A program made the position numbers and the translations under genes. Of a stretch of DNA of 64,000 bases, positions 56,423-64,000 are shown piece after piece. The stretch's first letter is position 1; each line of letters opens with the position of its first letter. The notes beneath the pieces were generated by a model. That model was not told the DNA's origin and did not search any database. It worked only from the letters and a program-made list of their open reading frames with translations. The DNA is from Thermococcus sp. (GTDB lineage Archaea; Methanobacteriota_B; Thermococci; Thermococcales; Thermococcaceae), in assembly GCF_017656495.1 (NCBI RefSeq), contig NZ_JACDNS010000001.1, forward strand, positions 124,001 to 188,000, given 5' to 3'.

Positions 56423-57709
56423 TTACTCACCAAACTTTAACCTTTTGTTCATCAGATCCAGTATTATGGGTACGAGATTTACCATTCTGATCTTCCCTAA
56501 CATGCCTTCTGCACAGCTAACTTCATCGTAGCGTTGCACTTTATCAATTCTGCATTTAGGTCCTTTCACTGCAATAGGCACGGGATCTCCGCTGTGATCT
56601 CTGACAATACATGGGGTTGAGTGATCCGCAGTAATAGCATAAACTGTCTTATTTTCGTCCGTATTCCTGAGTATGTATCCAATCATCTCATCGGCCTTCT
56701 CAATTATCTGAATCTTTCCCAAATAATCGGCATCATGGCCTGCTATATCTGGCCCTTTTATGTGAACAAAGATTATGTCCGTATCTGTAGTCTCATAAAC
56801 TTCAAGTGCCCTTTTCCCGATAGCAATGACATCACTTTCTAAATCCCCTGTGGCACCTTCTGGAATCTCAGCTTCCATCCCCAAAAGCTTTGCAAGACCT
56901 ATTATTGTGTCTTCCTCTGCTATTACATAGCCTTTGACACCAAAACGCTCTTTGAATGATTTCAGGTCAAGAGGAACCATCCCAGCTCCTCTCGTGAGAA
57001 TTATGTTCGCTGGTAGCTTACCTTCCTTCACCCTTCTCTTATTTACAGGATGATCCTTAAGCACATCATATGAAAGCTTTATAATCTTGTTCAAGATTTC
57101 AGCGGTTCTTCTTGCTTCTTCTGAATCCTCAAGGGGAACAACTTCTCTTACAGGATTTCCTTCTTTTGCAGTTCCAGGATCGGAGTTGCTAATCTTCGGA
57201 GATAATCCCTTTCCTCTTAAGACTAATGCTACTCTATGAGCAGTTGCTGGATGAAACTCAACTTTAACACCATCAATTTCTTTTATTGCTTCATTTAATG
57301 CCCTTACAAGTTCTTCAGCATCTTTTCCTTTGATTCTGCCTGCTCTCCTGTCTACGACTATTAACTTTCCATTCCTTTCCTCTACCGTGGCTAAATTGCA
57401 TCTCAAAGCTACATCACCGGGTTTAAGCTTAGCCCCTGCTCCAATAGCTTCGAGAGGTCCTCTCCCAGGATAGTATTTGTATGGTTCATATCCAAAGATT
57501 GCAAGATGCCCCGTATCAGTTCCGGGTCTAATTCCAGGCTCAATCATGTCAGCTAAACCTGTCATTCCCATCCTTGCTATGTAATCAATATTTGGCTTTC
57601 TTGCGACTTCTAAGGGGGTTCTAAAGTTCAGCTCTGGTACGGGCCTATCCCCAACGCCATCAAGGATAAAAACAAAAGCTCTGTAGGTCTCTATGGGTTT
57701 CCATTTCAT
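56423..57709 (-). CDS. apgM: cofactor-independent phosphoglycerate mutase, archaeal type
   Basis: Interconverts 3- and 2-phosphoglycerate. Alkaline-phosphatase superfamily metal motifs ILDGVGDRP, GTDTGHLAIFGYEP, IKGPDIAGHDADY and ITADHSTPC are present. 428 aa, typical ApgM. GGGTGAT precedes the ATG. Its neighbour is the cyclic-2,3-diphosphoglycerate synthetase gene, which uses the product of the same metabolite pool. Confidence 0.92.
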   Translation of the reverse strand: MKWKPIETYRAFVFILDGVGDRPVPELNFRTPLEVARKPNIDYIARMGMTGLADMIEPGIRPGTDTGHLAIFGYEPYKYYPGRGPLEAIGAGAKLKPGDVALRCNLATVEERNGKLIVVDRRAGRIKGKDAEELVRALNEAIKEIDGVKVEFHPATAHRVALVLRGKGLSPKISNSDPGTAKEGNPVREVVPLEDSEEARRTAEILNKIIKLSYDVLKDHPVNKRRVKEGKLPANIILTRGAGMVPLDLKSFKERFGVKGYVIAEEDTIIGLAKLLGMEAEIPEGATGDLESDVIAIGKRALEVYETTDTDIIFVHIKGPDIAGHDADYLGKIQIIEKADEMIGYILRNTDENKTVYAITADHSTPCIVRDHSGDPVPIAVKGPKCRIDKVQRYDEVSCAEGMLGKIRMVNLVPIILDLMNKRLKFGE

Positions 57710-57752
57710 CCTATCACCCTCACAATATTAAGAGAAAACAAAGAAGAGAGGA

Positions 57753-59126
57753 TTAAGTTTTTCTACCTTTCCTTTTATTAAATCTTTCAACTGCTTTGTT
57801 TGCAAGTTCTTTAATGCCTTCCTCAAGATCGATGTCACCGCCTACAGTTACTGGAATATTATTCACGTAAACAACTGGAAGGCCTCTCTGGACAGCCATT
57901 CTTGTTGCAACATCTACTGCTGCGGCTTTAAGCTCTGTAACAAGCATTTCAGCCTTTGGCAAGTATTTCTCTAAGTCTTCTCTGAGCTTTGGTCTGTTGC
58001 TGAGCCATGGTGAGTACCCAACGACCTCACATCCATATTTCTCCTCCAAGTAAGGTATCACAGTCTTCTCAAGAGCGTCTTTCTTTGCTGTTGATGTGAA
58101 GACTATCTTTTTGCCCCTAATATCTCCCATTGGCTCTGGTCTCAAAACAACCTCTGATATTTTAGCCTCTGGGTTAAGCTCTCTCACAGCTTTTTCAATT
58201 TGCTCGACTTTGTCTCTGTTGTACTCTTCAGCCATCGTTATCACAATGAGGTCGGATATCATGACTCTGTAAGGCCCGAAGAAGTTTGTTATGTGGCTTA
58301 AAGGTGTCGTTGCGCTTATAACGAGCTCAACTGCATCGTTAAGCACGGCTGGAACAGTTGTTCCACTACCTTCGACTATGATGAAGTTCACTGGCAGAGT
58401 GTTAGCAAGCTTCACTGCTTCAACCTCAGTTGAGTAGAATGGCTTGCCAACCATTCCTCCTCCACATCTTCTTGCTCCAACTGTTATAATGCCGGCAAGC
58501 AGAGCCTCTTGGTAATAATCCGATGCTGCATGTTTTCCGCTGTCAGCAACCTTCAAAAGGAACTCTGGTGACAGCTCAAGCTCTTCTCCAAAGAGTGGTG
58601 TTGGCTCTTCTGGACCTCCTCTTGCCGCTTTTATAACACAGGGTTTGAAGCCCATCTTTTTGAGTGTTATGGCTGTAAAAGTTGATATAGCAGTCTTACC
58701 TACTCTCTTGCCAAGCCCAATGCACTTTATTGATGGATATTCTGCAACATCCTGAAAGTCTATTGGGTTGAATGCAAAATCTGCACCCTCATATCTGACT
58801 CCTACAGCCATTAAAGCTGAGCCTATTAGCATCCTCTTTTCATAGTCAACCACTGGTTCATCTGACATATCCAAGGCAACATCAACGTTGTATTTCTTTG
58901 CAGTCTCTACTATCGTCCTAATTGGTGGGTTTCCTTCTCCTAAAACTACTGGGATTGGAAGGGCTTTTTTGACGTCTTCTGGTGTCCCTATCTTCTCAGT
59001 TCCACCTAGAAAGACCGCCGCGACAACCTCATATTCTGGATATGCTTTCTTTACATACTCTAAGGCTCCTTTAAGCACAGGTATGTAGTGCTCCCCATCT
59101 ATCAAGGCCAAAGCCCTCTGTTTCAT
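57753..59126 (-). CDS. cyclic 2,3-diphosphoglycerate synthetase-like GTPase/kinase
   Basis: 457 residues. A P-loop GLGKRVGKTAIST lies near residue 140, after an N-terminal domain with DGEHYIPVLKGALEYV. The closest known function is closing 2,3-diphosphoglycerate to cyclic DPG (a thermoprotectant in some methanogens). Whether this organism accumulates cDPG is unknown, and no 2-phosphoglycerate kinase is in the window. ATG 59126 follows GGAGGTGG; GTG 59135 lies in that site. Confidence 0.75.
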   Translation of the reverse strand: MKQRALALIDGEHYIPVLKGALEYVKKAYPEYEVVAAVFLGGTEKIGTPEDVKKALPIPVVLGEGNPPIRTIVETAKKYNVDVALDMSDEPVVDYEKRMLIGSALMAVGVRYEGADFAFNPIDFQDVAEYPSIKCIGLGKRVGKTAISTFTAITLKKMGFKPCVIKAARGGPEEPTPLFGEELELSPEFLLKVADSGKHAASDYYQEALLAGIITVGARRCGGGMVGKPFYSTEVEAVKLANTLPVNFIIVEGSGTTVPAVLNDAVELVISATTPLSHITNFFGPYRVMISDLIVITMAEEYNRDKVEQIEKAVRELNPEAKISEVVLRPEPMGDIRGKKIVFTSTAKKDALEKTVIPYLEEKYGCEVVGYSPWLSNRPKLREDLEKYLPKAEMLVTELKAAAVDVATRMAVQRGLPVVYVNNIPVTVGGDIDLEEGIKELANKAVERFNKRKGRKT

Positions 59127-59139
59127 TTTATCCACCTCC

Positions 59140-60213
59140 TCATGTTAATCTAACTAAAACACCGTGGTTAATTTTAAGATAAACAACAGTTCCTTCCTTG
59201 TAAAGTGTTGTAGCTTTAGTTTGAACTCTAATTTCCTCCCCTTCCACATCCACAAGATAGTCGACTATATCTCCAAGGAACGTAGCTCTTTTCACAGTTC
59301 CAGCCACTGTGTTTTCTGCTGGACTCTCTAGAATGTCTATCTCTGAAGGCCGAACGACAAAAACGAGTTCTCCTTTTTTCTTCAATGGCGGTGCGCATCT
59401 AACTTTCACCTTTCCGCCAAAGAGTGTAACTTCTGCGTAGTTCTCTTCAATCCTTGCATCATCGAATTTCAAGAAGTTAGCTAATCCTATGAATCCAGCA
59501 ACAAATGCATCAGCCGGTCTCTTGTAGATCTCCCAGGGAGAACCAATTTGATGTATTTTCCCCTTGTCCATTACTGCTATTCTATCGCTCATAGCCATTG
59601 CTTCTGCTTGGTCATGGGTAACATAAACTATTGTAACACCAATTTCTTTCTGTAGCTCTTTTATCTCAAAACGCATCTCTTCTCTTAGCTTTGCATCTAA
59701 GTTGCTCAATGGCTCATCAAGTAGCATAACCTCTGGTTCCATCACAAGTGCTCTTGCTAATGCAACTCTCTGTTGCTGTCCTCCACTGAGCTGGTGAGGA
59801 TAACGATTTTCAAAGCCCTTTAAACGAACCATCTCTAAGGCTTTCATGACTTTCTTTTCAATCTCATCTTTTGGGAGCTTCCTGATCTTGAGAGGATAAG
59901 CTACATTATCAAATACTGTCATATGCGGCCAAACTGCATAGTTTTGGAACACCATGCCTATATTTCTCTGTTCTGGTGGGATGAAAATGCCTTTAGATGG
60001 GGAGGATACTATCTTATCTCCAATGTAAATCTCTCCATCAGTAGGTACTTCAAGACCTGCAATCATCCTAAGCGTTGTAGTCTTTCCACAGCCACTTGGG
60101 CCGAGTAAAGTCATGAATTCACCGTCTTTTATGTCAAGGTTTATGTGGTCAACTGCAGTAACTTCACCAAACTTCTTAACAAGATTAATAATCCTTATAC
60201 CAGCCAATTTCAC
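59140..60213 (-). CDS. ABC importer ATPase, Fe3+/spermidine-type
   Basis: 357 residues. Walker A GPSGCGKTT, Q-loop, signature LSGGQQQRVALARAL, Walker B VMLLDEPLSNLD and H-loop VTHDQAEA are followed by a C-terminal TOBE-like region (about 240-350). The family serves ferric iron, polyamine, sulfate or phosphonate importers. It is the third gene of the transporter and overlaps the permease by 4 nt. Confidence 0.9.
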   Translation of the reverse strand: MKLAGIRIINLVKKFGEVTAVDHINLDIKDGEFMTLLGPSGCGKTTTLRMIAGLEVPTDGEIYIGDKIVSSPSKGIFIPPEQRNIGMVFQNYAVWPHMTVFDNVAYPLKIRKLPKDEIEKKVMKALEMVRLKGFENRYPHQLSGGQQQRVALARALVMEPEVMLLDEPLSNLDAKLREEMRFEIKELQKEIGVTIVYVTHDQAEAMAMSDRIAVMDKGKIHQIGSPWEIYKRPADAFVAGFIGLANFLKFDDARIEENYAEVTLFGGKVKVRCAPPLKKKGELVFVVRPSEIDILESPAENTVAGTVKRATFLGDIVDYLVDVEGEEIRVQTKATTLYKEGTVVYLKINHGVLVRLT

Positions 60214-61868
60214 AACCCCCTTGCTCCCATTTTTCCGGTTATTCTATTAACAACAAGCTGGGCAAGGATAACAACGACTGCAACAACAGCTGAAAGGGCA
60301 TAGGCAGCTGTGTACTGCCCTTCTTCCATCAAATTATATGTTGCAACACCAATTGTTGGATGATTTGGAGGATATATGATAATTGAAACAGTCAGCTCAC
60401 TTAAAGTGGGCATAAAAACTAAAATCCATGCCGCGATAAGTCCTGGCTTTATGAGAGGTAGGACTATGTTCTTCATTGTGGTAAGCCAGTTTGCACCACA
60501 CATGAGCGAAGCCTCTTCAAGCGTTTTGTCTATCTGAAGGAGTGAACCAACAGTTGTTCTGACACCATAGGAGAGATATCTTACAAAGTACGCAAACGGA
60601 ATTATCCAGAGTGTGTTAAAGATGGGGGTCTTGATGAAAGCGAGGATTATCGCAACACCAACGACTGTTCCTGGCAGAGCATAGGGAACTGAGGATAACC
60701 AGTCCATAAAGAGTCTGCCTTTGACGTTTGTCTTCACTATCATGTAAGCTAAGAGAGCTCCGAATAGTGTGACTATTGTTGATGCTAGCAGAGCTGAAAA
60801 GATGCTTGTTCTTAATGCGGTGGTCGTTGTTTCATCTTGGATGAGGACAAACTTGAAGTTATCGATTGTGAATGAAGATAAGCTCGTCAGGGGTGAGTAT
60901 AGATTCTTAAGGAATGCGCTGAAAAAGAGCGAGAATAATGGTATCACTGAAGTTAATGCTAAGAAGATGAAGACAAATAGAGCTATCAAACCTTTGTGCT
61001 TGCCAAGGGCAATTACTGAAGGCCTCACGGTTTTTCCTGTTAGGGTTGTGTACCTCTTCTCTCCAAAGGACTTCTTCTGAATTAAGAGAGCAACGCCTGT
61101 TAATATTACCAAGAGGATTGAATATGCGGTAGCCTTGTCCAAGTCTGGAATTGAGAGAGTACTATAGATTCTCGTTGTGAGCACGTAGTAATGGGCTCTG
61201 TCACCTATTAACGCGGGAATTCCGAAGTTTGCACAAGTTGCTACAAACGCCAATAAAGCGCCAGATGCTATACTTGGCATTACGAGAGGTATAGTTACAT
61301 CTCTTGCAACCTTGAAGGGATGAGCACCGCTCATTCTTGCTGCCTCTTCAAGGGATGGATCCATTTGCTCAAGGGCCGCCGCAACTGTGAGGAACACATA
61401 AACGTAGAACTTTAGCGTCATTACTAAAACTAAGCCTGCAAATGAGTATATGTTAATTAAATTTCCACTGTGTCCCAAAGCCTTCCATATTCTGTTTATA
61501 TATCCCACATAAGGAGCAGCAAGCTGAATCCAAGCTATTGCACTAACATAAGGTGGCAAGATAAAGGGTAAAACTGCTAAAAATCTCACAATTTTTCTTC
61601 CAGGTAAGTCAGTTCTAACGACAAAAAATGCAAGTGGGACACCTATCAAGATTGCAAAAAAAGTCACAATAACGGCAAGTTTTACCGTGTTGAAAGCATA
61701 AACCCAAGTGTTGGGGTCAGAAACTATGACTTTATACGCATACCCAAATCCTTTCTCACCAAAAAGACTCTTATAGATGAGCATGAAGAGAGGATATGCT
61801 ATTGTCACGAGAAGGACAACAAGAGAGAACAACCACATGATTTGTGTGAATGTCATTCTTCTCTCCAT
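60210..61868 (-). CDS. ABC importer permease, duplicated FbpB-like
   Basis: 552 residues with about 12 membrane segments in two homologous halves, each ending in an EAA loop: EEAARMSGAHPFKVARDVTIP near residue 185 and EEASLMCGANWLTTMKNIVLP near 450. This fused architecture is typical of ferric iron and phosphonate importers. GGAGGGGGC precedes the ATG. Confidence 0.9.
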   Translation of the reverse strand: MERRMTFTQIMWLFSLVVLLVTIAYPLFMLIYKSLFGEKGFGYAYKVIVSDPNTWVYAFNTVKLAVIVTFFAILIGVPLAFFVVRTDLPGRKIVRFLAVLPFILPPYVSAIAWIQLAAPYVGYINRIWKALGHSGNLINIYSFAGLVLVMTLKFYVYVFLTVAAALEQMDPSLEEAARMSGAHPFKVARDVTIPLVMPSIASGALLAFVATCANFGIPALIGDRAHYYVLTTRIYSTLSIPDLDKATAYSILLVILTGVALLIQKKSFGEKRYTTLTGKTVRPSVIALGKHKGLIALFVFIFLALTSVIPLFSLFFSAFLKNLYSPLTSLSSFTIDNFKFVLIQDETTTTALRTSIFSALLASTIVTLFGALLAYMIVKTNVKGRLFMDWLSSVPYALPGTVVGVAIILAFIKTPIFNTLWIIPFAYFVRYLSYGVRTTVGSLLQIDKTLEEASLMCGANWLTTMKNIVLPLIKPGLIAAWILVFMPTLSELTVSIIIYPPNHPTIGVATYNLMEEGQYTAAYALSAVVAVVVILAQLVVNRITGKMGARGL

Positions 61869-61907
61869 TTGAGCCCCCTCCTGGATAAAAATTAAATAAA
61901 GGGAAAA

Positions 61908-63002
61908 TCAGCCCAACATTATCTCAGAGAATTTGTTCCTAATATCTTCAAGCTGAGCTGAAAGCTTCTCCCAGTCAATTTGGATTTGTGGTATTTCAGT
62001 TATGCTTGGGGTTCCCTGTGGTGGAGCAACATCTGTTCTTGCAGGAATTATTCCGTACTGAACAAGTAGTTCTTGGACTTCCTTTGATAGCAGGAAGTCC
62101 ACAAAGGCTTTAGCAGCATCTGGGTTTTCTGTTGTCTTCATAATTGCAATTGGACTTGGAATTAGTACTGTTCCATCTTCAGGATATACGTAGTTTATAG
62201 GTGCTCCCTTAGCAATTGCTTGTCTTACCATATAGTCAAGTGTAACTCCGATTGGGTCTTGTCCTTCGATTACTGCGTTTTTAACAGCACCATTGCTCTT
62301 GAGAACAACAATACCCATCTCTTTTGCCTTCTTGAAGTAATCCCAGCCATATTTCTCGGAGAGACCATAGACCCATGCTGTGGCTGCACCTGAGTAGAGT
62401 GGATTTGGAATTGCGACCCATCCTTCGGCTGTGTTCCATGGACTTGGAAGTGATGCTCTATAGTTGGAGTCCACCAAGTCACTCCACTTCTTTGGTGGGT
62501 TCTTTACAATCTCCGTGTTGTAAGCAATGACGGGAGCTATGAACCTTCCAGCTATCCAGTATCCCTCTGGATCTTTAACTGGAACCTTGTCTGCATCTTT
62601 TGGTATGTATTTCATAAGAACTCCCTTGTTCTTGAGGTATATTGTGTTTCCTGGATCTGCAAGCCAAACTACATCGGCTATTATCTTTCCAGCTTCGATT
62701 TCAGCATCGAGCTTTGCCATGACTTTTGAGGCACCACTTCTATAAACCTCAACTTTAACATTGGGATACTTCTTCTGGAACTCTTCTGCAATTTTAACAG
62801 CGATATCTTTTGGAATTGATGTGTAGAAGTGGATTGTTCCGCTGATTTCTTTAGTAGTTTGAGTTGGTGTTGAGGAAGATGTTGTCTCTGAAGGAGTTGG
62901 GGTTGCTGTGGTTGTTGATGTTTCTTTCTTCCCTACGCACCCACTTCCCACTACACTAAAGGCAAGGACAAAAATTAACAAGGCCACGAATAACTTTTTC
63001 AT
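61908..63002 (-). CDS. ABC importer substrate-binding lipoprotein
   Basis: 364 residues. Signal MKKLFVALLIFVLAFS ends in lipobox VGSGC, then a Thr/Ser/Pro-rich linker (about 28-52) and a type-II periplasmic-like fold (IHFYTSIPKDIAVKIAEEF...). The adjacent Tyr pair of classical ferric-binding proteins is not obvious, so the ligand is uncertain: ferric ion, phosphonate or a sugar/organic anion. First gene of the operon, with TATA (TATATAAG, 63031-63038). Confidence 0.85.
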   Translation of the reverse strand: MKKLFVALLIFVLAFSVVGSGCVGKKETSTTTATPTPSETTSSSTPTQTTKEISGTIHFYTSIPKDIAVKIAEEFQKKYPNVKVEVYRSGASKVMAKLDAEIEAGKIIADVVWLADPGNTIYLKNKGVLMKYIPKDADKVPVKDPEGYWIAGRFIAPVIAYNTEIVKNPPKKWSDLVDSNYRASLPSPWNTAEGWVAIPNPLYSGAATAWVYGLSEKYGWDYFKKAKEMGIVVLKSNGAVKNAVIEGQDPIGVTLDYMVRQAIAKGAPINYVYPEDGTVLIPSPIAIMKTTENPDAAKAFVDFLLSKEVQELLVQYGIIPARTDVAPPQGTPSITEIPQIQIDWEKLSAQLEDIRNKFSEIMLG

Positions 63003-63030
63003 GAAGCTCCACCGTTCAAGTATTTTGTTG

Positions 63031-63038
63031 TATATAAG
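63031..63038 (-). promoter_or_regulatory. TATA box of the ABC importer operon
   Basis: On the minus strand CTTATATA predicts initiation near 63008. The upstream 63040-63145 region is rich in ATATAG-type repeats; I see no gene in it. Confidence 0.45.
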
Positions 63039-63145
63039 ATAAAAATTTTGTCGAAATATCGTCTATATAATCTATTTAGAAGAATATAGTGATATATGTC
63101 AATATATAGAATGTGATAGAGTGGGTCGGATATAGTAAATTATAT

Positions 63146-64000
63146 TCACTGTTTTTGCATTGTTTTTAAAGCAATAATTGCTGCAGCTTCTGCTTCGCTT
63201 ATAAAAGGTTCTTTAAGGGTAATTTTATATCCAAATATCTTTCTCAGCTCATTTTCTATTAGTGGCTTAAGAAGTTCTTTTGCTCCAAAATAAAATCCTC
63301 CAGTTATAGCAAGTTTATCTCGTACATCTTCTAATCCTAGTCTTTTTGCTGCGGCCCTATATGCTATGGCTATTTCCTTGCTTGCATTTCTTAAAATAGA
63401 ATATGCTGTGCTATCCCCCTCTTTTGCAGCTTTAACGACATAAGGAGCAAAACCTCCGACTAATGTTTTAGGATTTTTGGAAGAATATATAGTCCGTATA
63501 ATCTCGTCAGGAGTATGAGCACTAAAATACTCCAGAACATAAGCTGTGAGTAGTGTATCCTTTTCTCTTCCATCGTAGGCTCTTAATGCTTTTACTATGC
63601 CTTCCCTCCCAACCCAATAACCGCTTCCCTCATCTCCGACTAAATGTCCCCACCCTCCAACTCTTGTGCTTTCTCCTTTTTCATTTATTCCATAAGCTAT
63701 TGATCCAGTGCCAGCTATGAAGACTATCCCTGGTCTAAAATTAAAACATGCGACATGGGCAACTTCATAATCTCCCTTTACAATAACTTCTGCACTTGGA
63801 AGGATTTCTGAAATAATCTCCTCAAAGAGCTGGGAGTTTCCGCCAAGTGTGCCTGCTGCCGAGATGCATACGGCTTTGACTTCTTCTCTGCAGTGTCGTG
63901 ACAGAGCTTGGAGGACTGCATTTTTAATTGATTGCCTGACTACACTAAGCGGAGAGGAATTTGGATTTCCGGGTCCACTTTTTCCCTCTCCCAGTACAAG
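63146..64000 (-). CDS. BadF/NagK-family sugar kinase, 5' end outside window
   Basis: The frame is open from base 64000 to TGA 63148-63146, giving the C-terminal 284 residues. VLGEGKSGPGNPN, IAGTGSIAYG, GWGHLVGDEGSGYWVGRE and the C-terminal AITGGFYFGAKELL are typical of N-acetylglucosamine/glucosamine kinase-like members of the BadF/BcrA ATPase family. In Thermococcales such kinases act in chitin or amino-sugar catabolism, but the substrate is inferred. The start codon lies beyond the window. Confidence 0.85.
   Translation of the reverse strand, partial: LVLGEGKSGPGNPNSSPLSVVRQSIKNAVLQALSRHCREEVKAVCISAAGTLGGNSQLFEEIISEILPSAEVIVKGDYEVAHVACFNFRPGIVFIAGTGSIAYGINEKGESTRVGGWGHLVGDEGSGYWVGREGIVKALRAYDGREKDTLLTAYVLEYFSAHTPDEIIRTIYSSKNPKTLVGGFAPYVVKAAKEGDSTAYSILRNASKEIAIAYRAAAKRLGLEDVRDKLAITGGFYFGAKELLKPLIENELRKIFGYKITLKEPFISEAEAAAIIALKTMQKQ

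Noticed and set aside
1-64000. CRISPR arrays or insertion sequences
   Set aside because: No regularly spaced repeats, transposase frames or terminal inverted repeats were seen on reading; a computed repeat search was not possible.

Overview
The window is chromosomal DNA of a hyperthermophilic euryarchaeon of the order Thermococcales, probably a low-G+C Thermococcus-type genome. The evidence is GGTGAT/GGAGG ribosome sites, BRE/TATA promoters about 25 bp before very short leaders, GTG and TTG starts, archaeal-type enzymes (GHMP shikimate kinase, ApgM, AGOG, RFAP synthase, LysW system) and the gene order of the aromatic, lysine and histidine clusters. I cannot name the species. I saw no rRNA, tRNA, insertion sequence or CRISPR array.

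Layout. 1-4.2 kb: a small membrane protein, a 41-residue reverse-strand small gene, TruA, an XPB-like helicase and a UbiD-family decarboxylase. 4.2-9.1 kb (minus): ask-thrB-thrC-asd-proC. 9.3-19.6 kb (plus): a winged-helix regulator heading the full shikimate/tyrosine cluster (split transketolase, aroF, B, D, E, K, A, C, chorismate mutase, aminotransferase, tyrA). 19.7-22.4 kb: a HAD phosphatase, an ACT-domain regulator and a broad-specificity aminotransferase. 22.5-24.3 kb (minus): PII and an ammonium channel. 24.5-31.5 kb: argG-argH and carAB. 31.8-40.4 kb: the LysW-dependent alpha-aminoadipate pathway in two transcription units (lysS-T-U-hicdh and lysW-X-Y-Z-J-K). 40.4-48.0 kb (minus): a complete ten-gene histidine operon, hisZ-G-D-B-H-A-F-IE-C plus a HAD histidinol-phosphatase. 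48.3-56.3 kb: AGOG DNA glycosylase, two pterin genes flanking a hydrolase, a class-II amidotransferase, a DUF364 protein with a restriction-like nuclease, a tandem metallophosphoesterase and a CBS protein. 56.4-64 kb (minus): ApgM, cyclic-2,3-diphosphoglycerate synthetase, a three-gene ABC importer and the 3' part of a BadF/NagK-type sugar kinase.

About 44 kb is a near-continuous amino-acid biosynthesis block feeding threonine, proline, aromatic amino acids, arginine/pyrimidines, lysine and histidine, with nitrogen supply (AmtB/PII) in the middle. LysW-dependent ornithine formation could plausibly feed argG/argH.

The most striking non-annotated signal is at 48116-48214 on the minus strand. 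A 32-codon ORF has a strong TATA box, a near-ideal ribosome site and three tandem His codons directly before its stop, and it lies 78 nt upstream of hisZ. It looks like a histidine leader peptide, implying attenuation-like or translation-coupled control of an archaeal his operon; a perfect 7-bp inverted repeat precedes its promoter. A second strong signal is a near-identical 19-bp element (18/19) lying 31-32 bp upstream of the TATA boxes of both argG and lysW, suggesting a shared arginine/lysine regulon. Other candidates are a perfect operator-like dyad against the BRE of the aromatic operon and two unannotated small ORFs.
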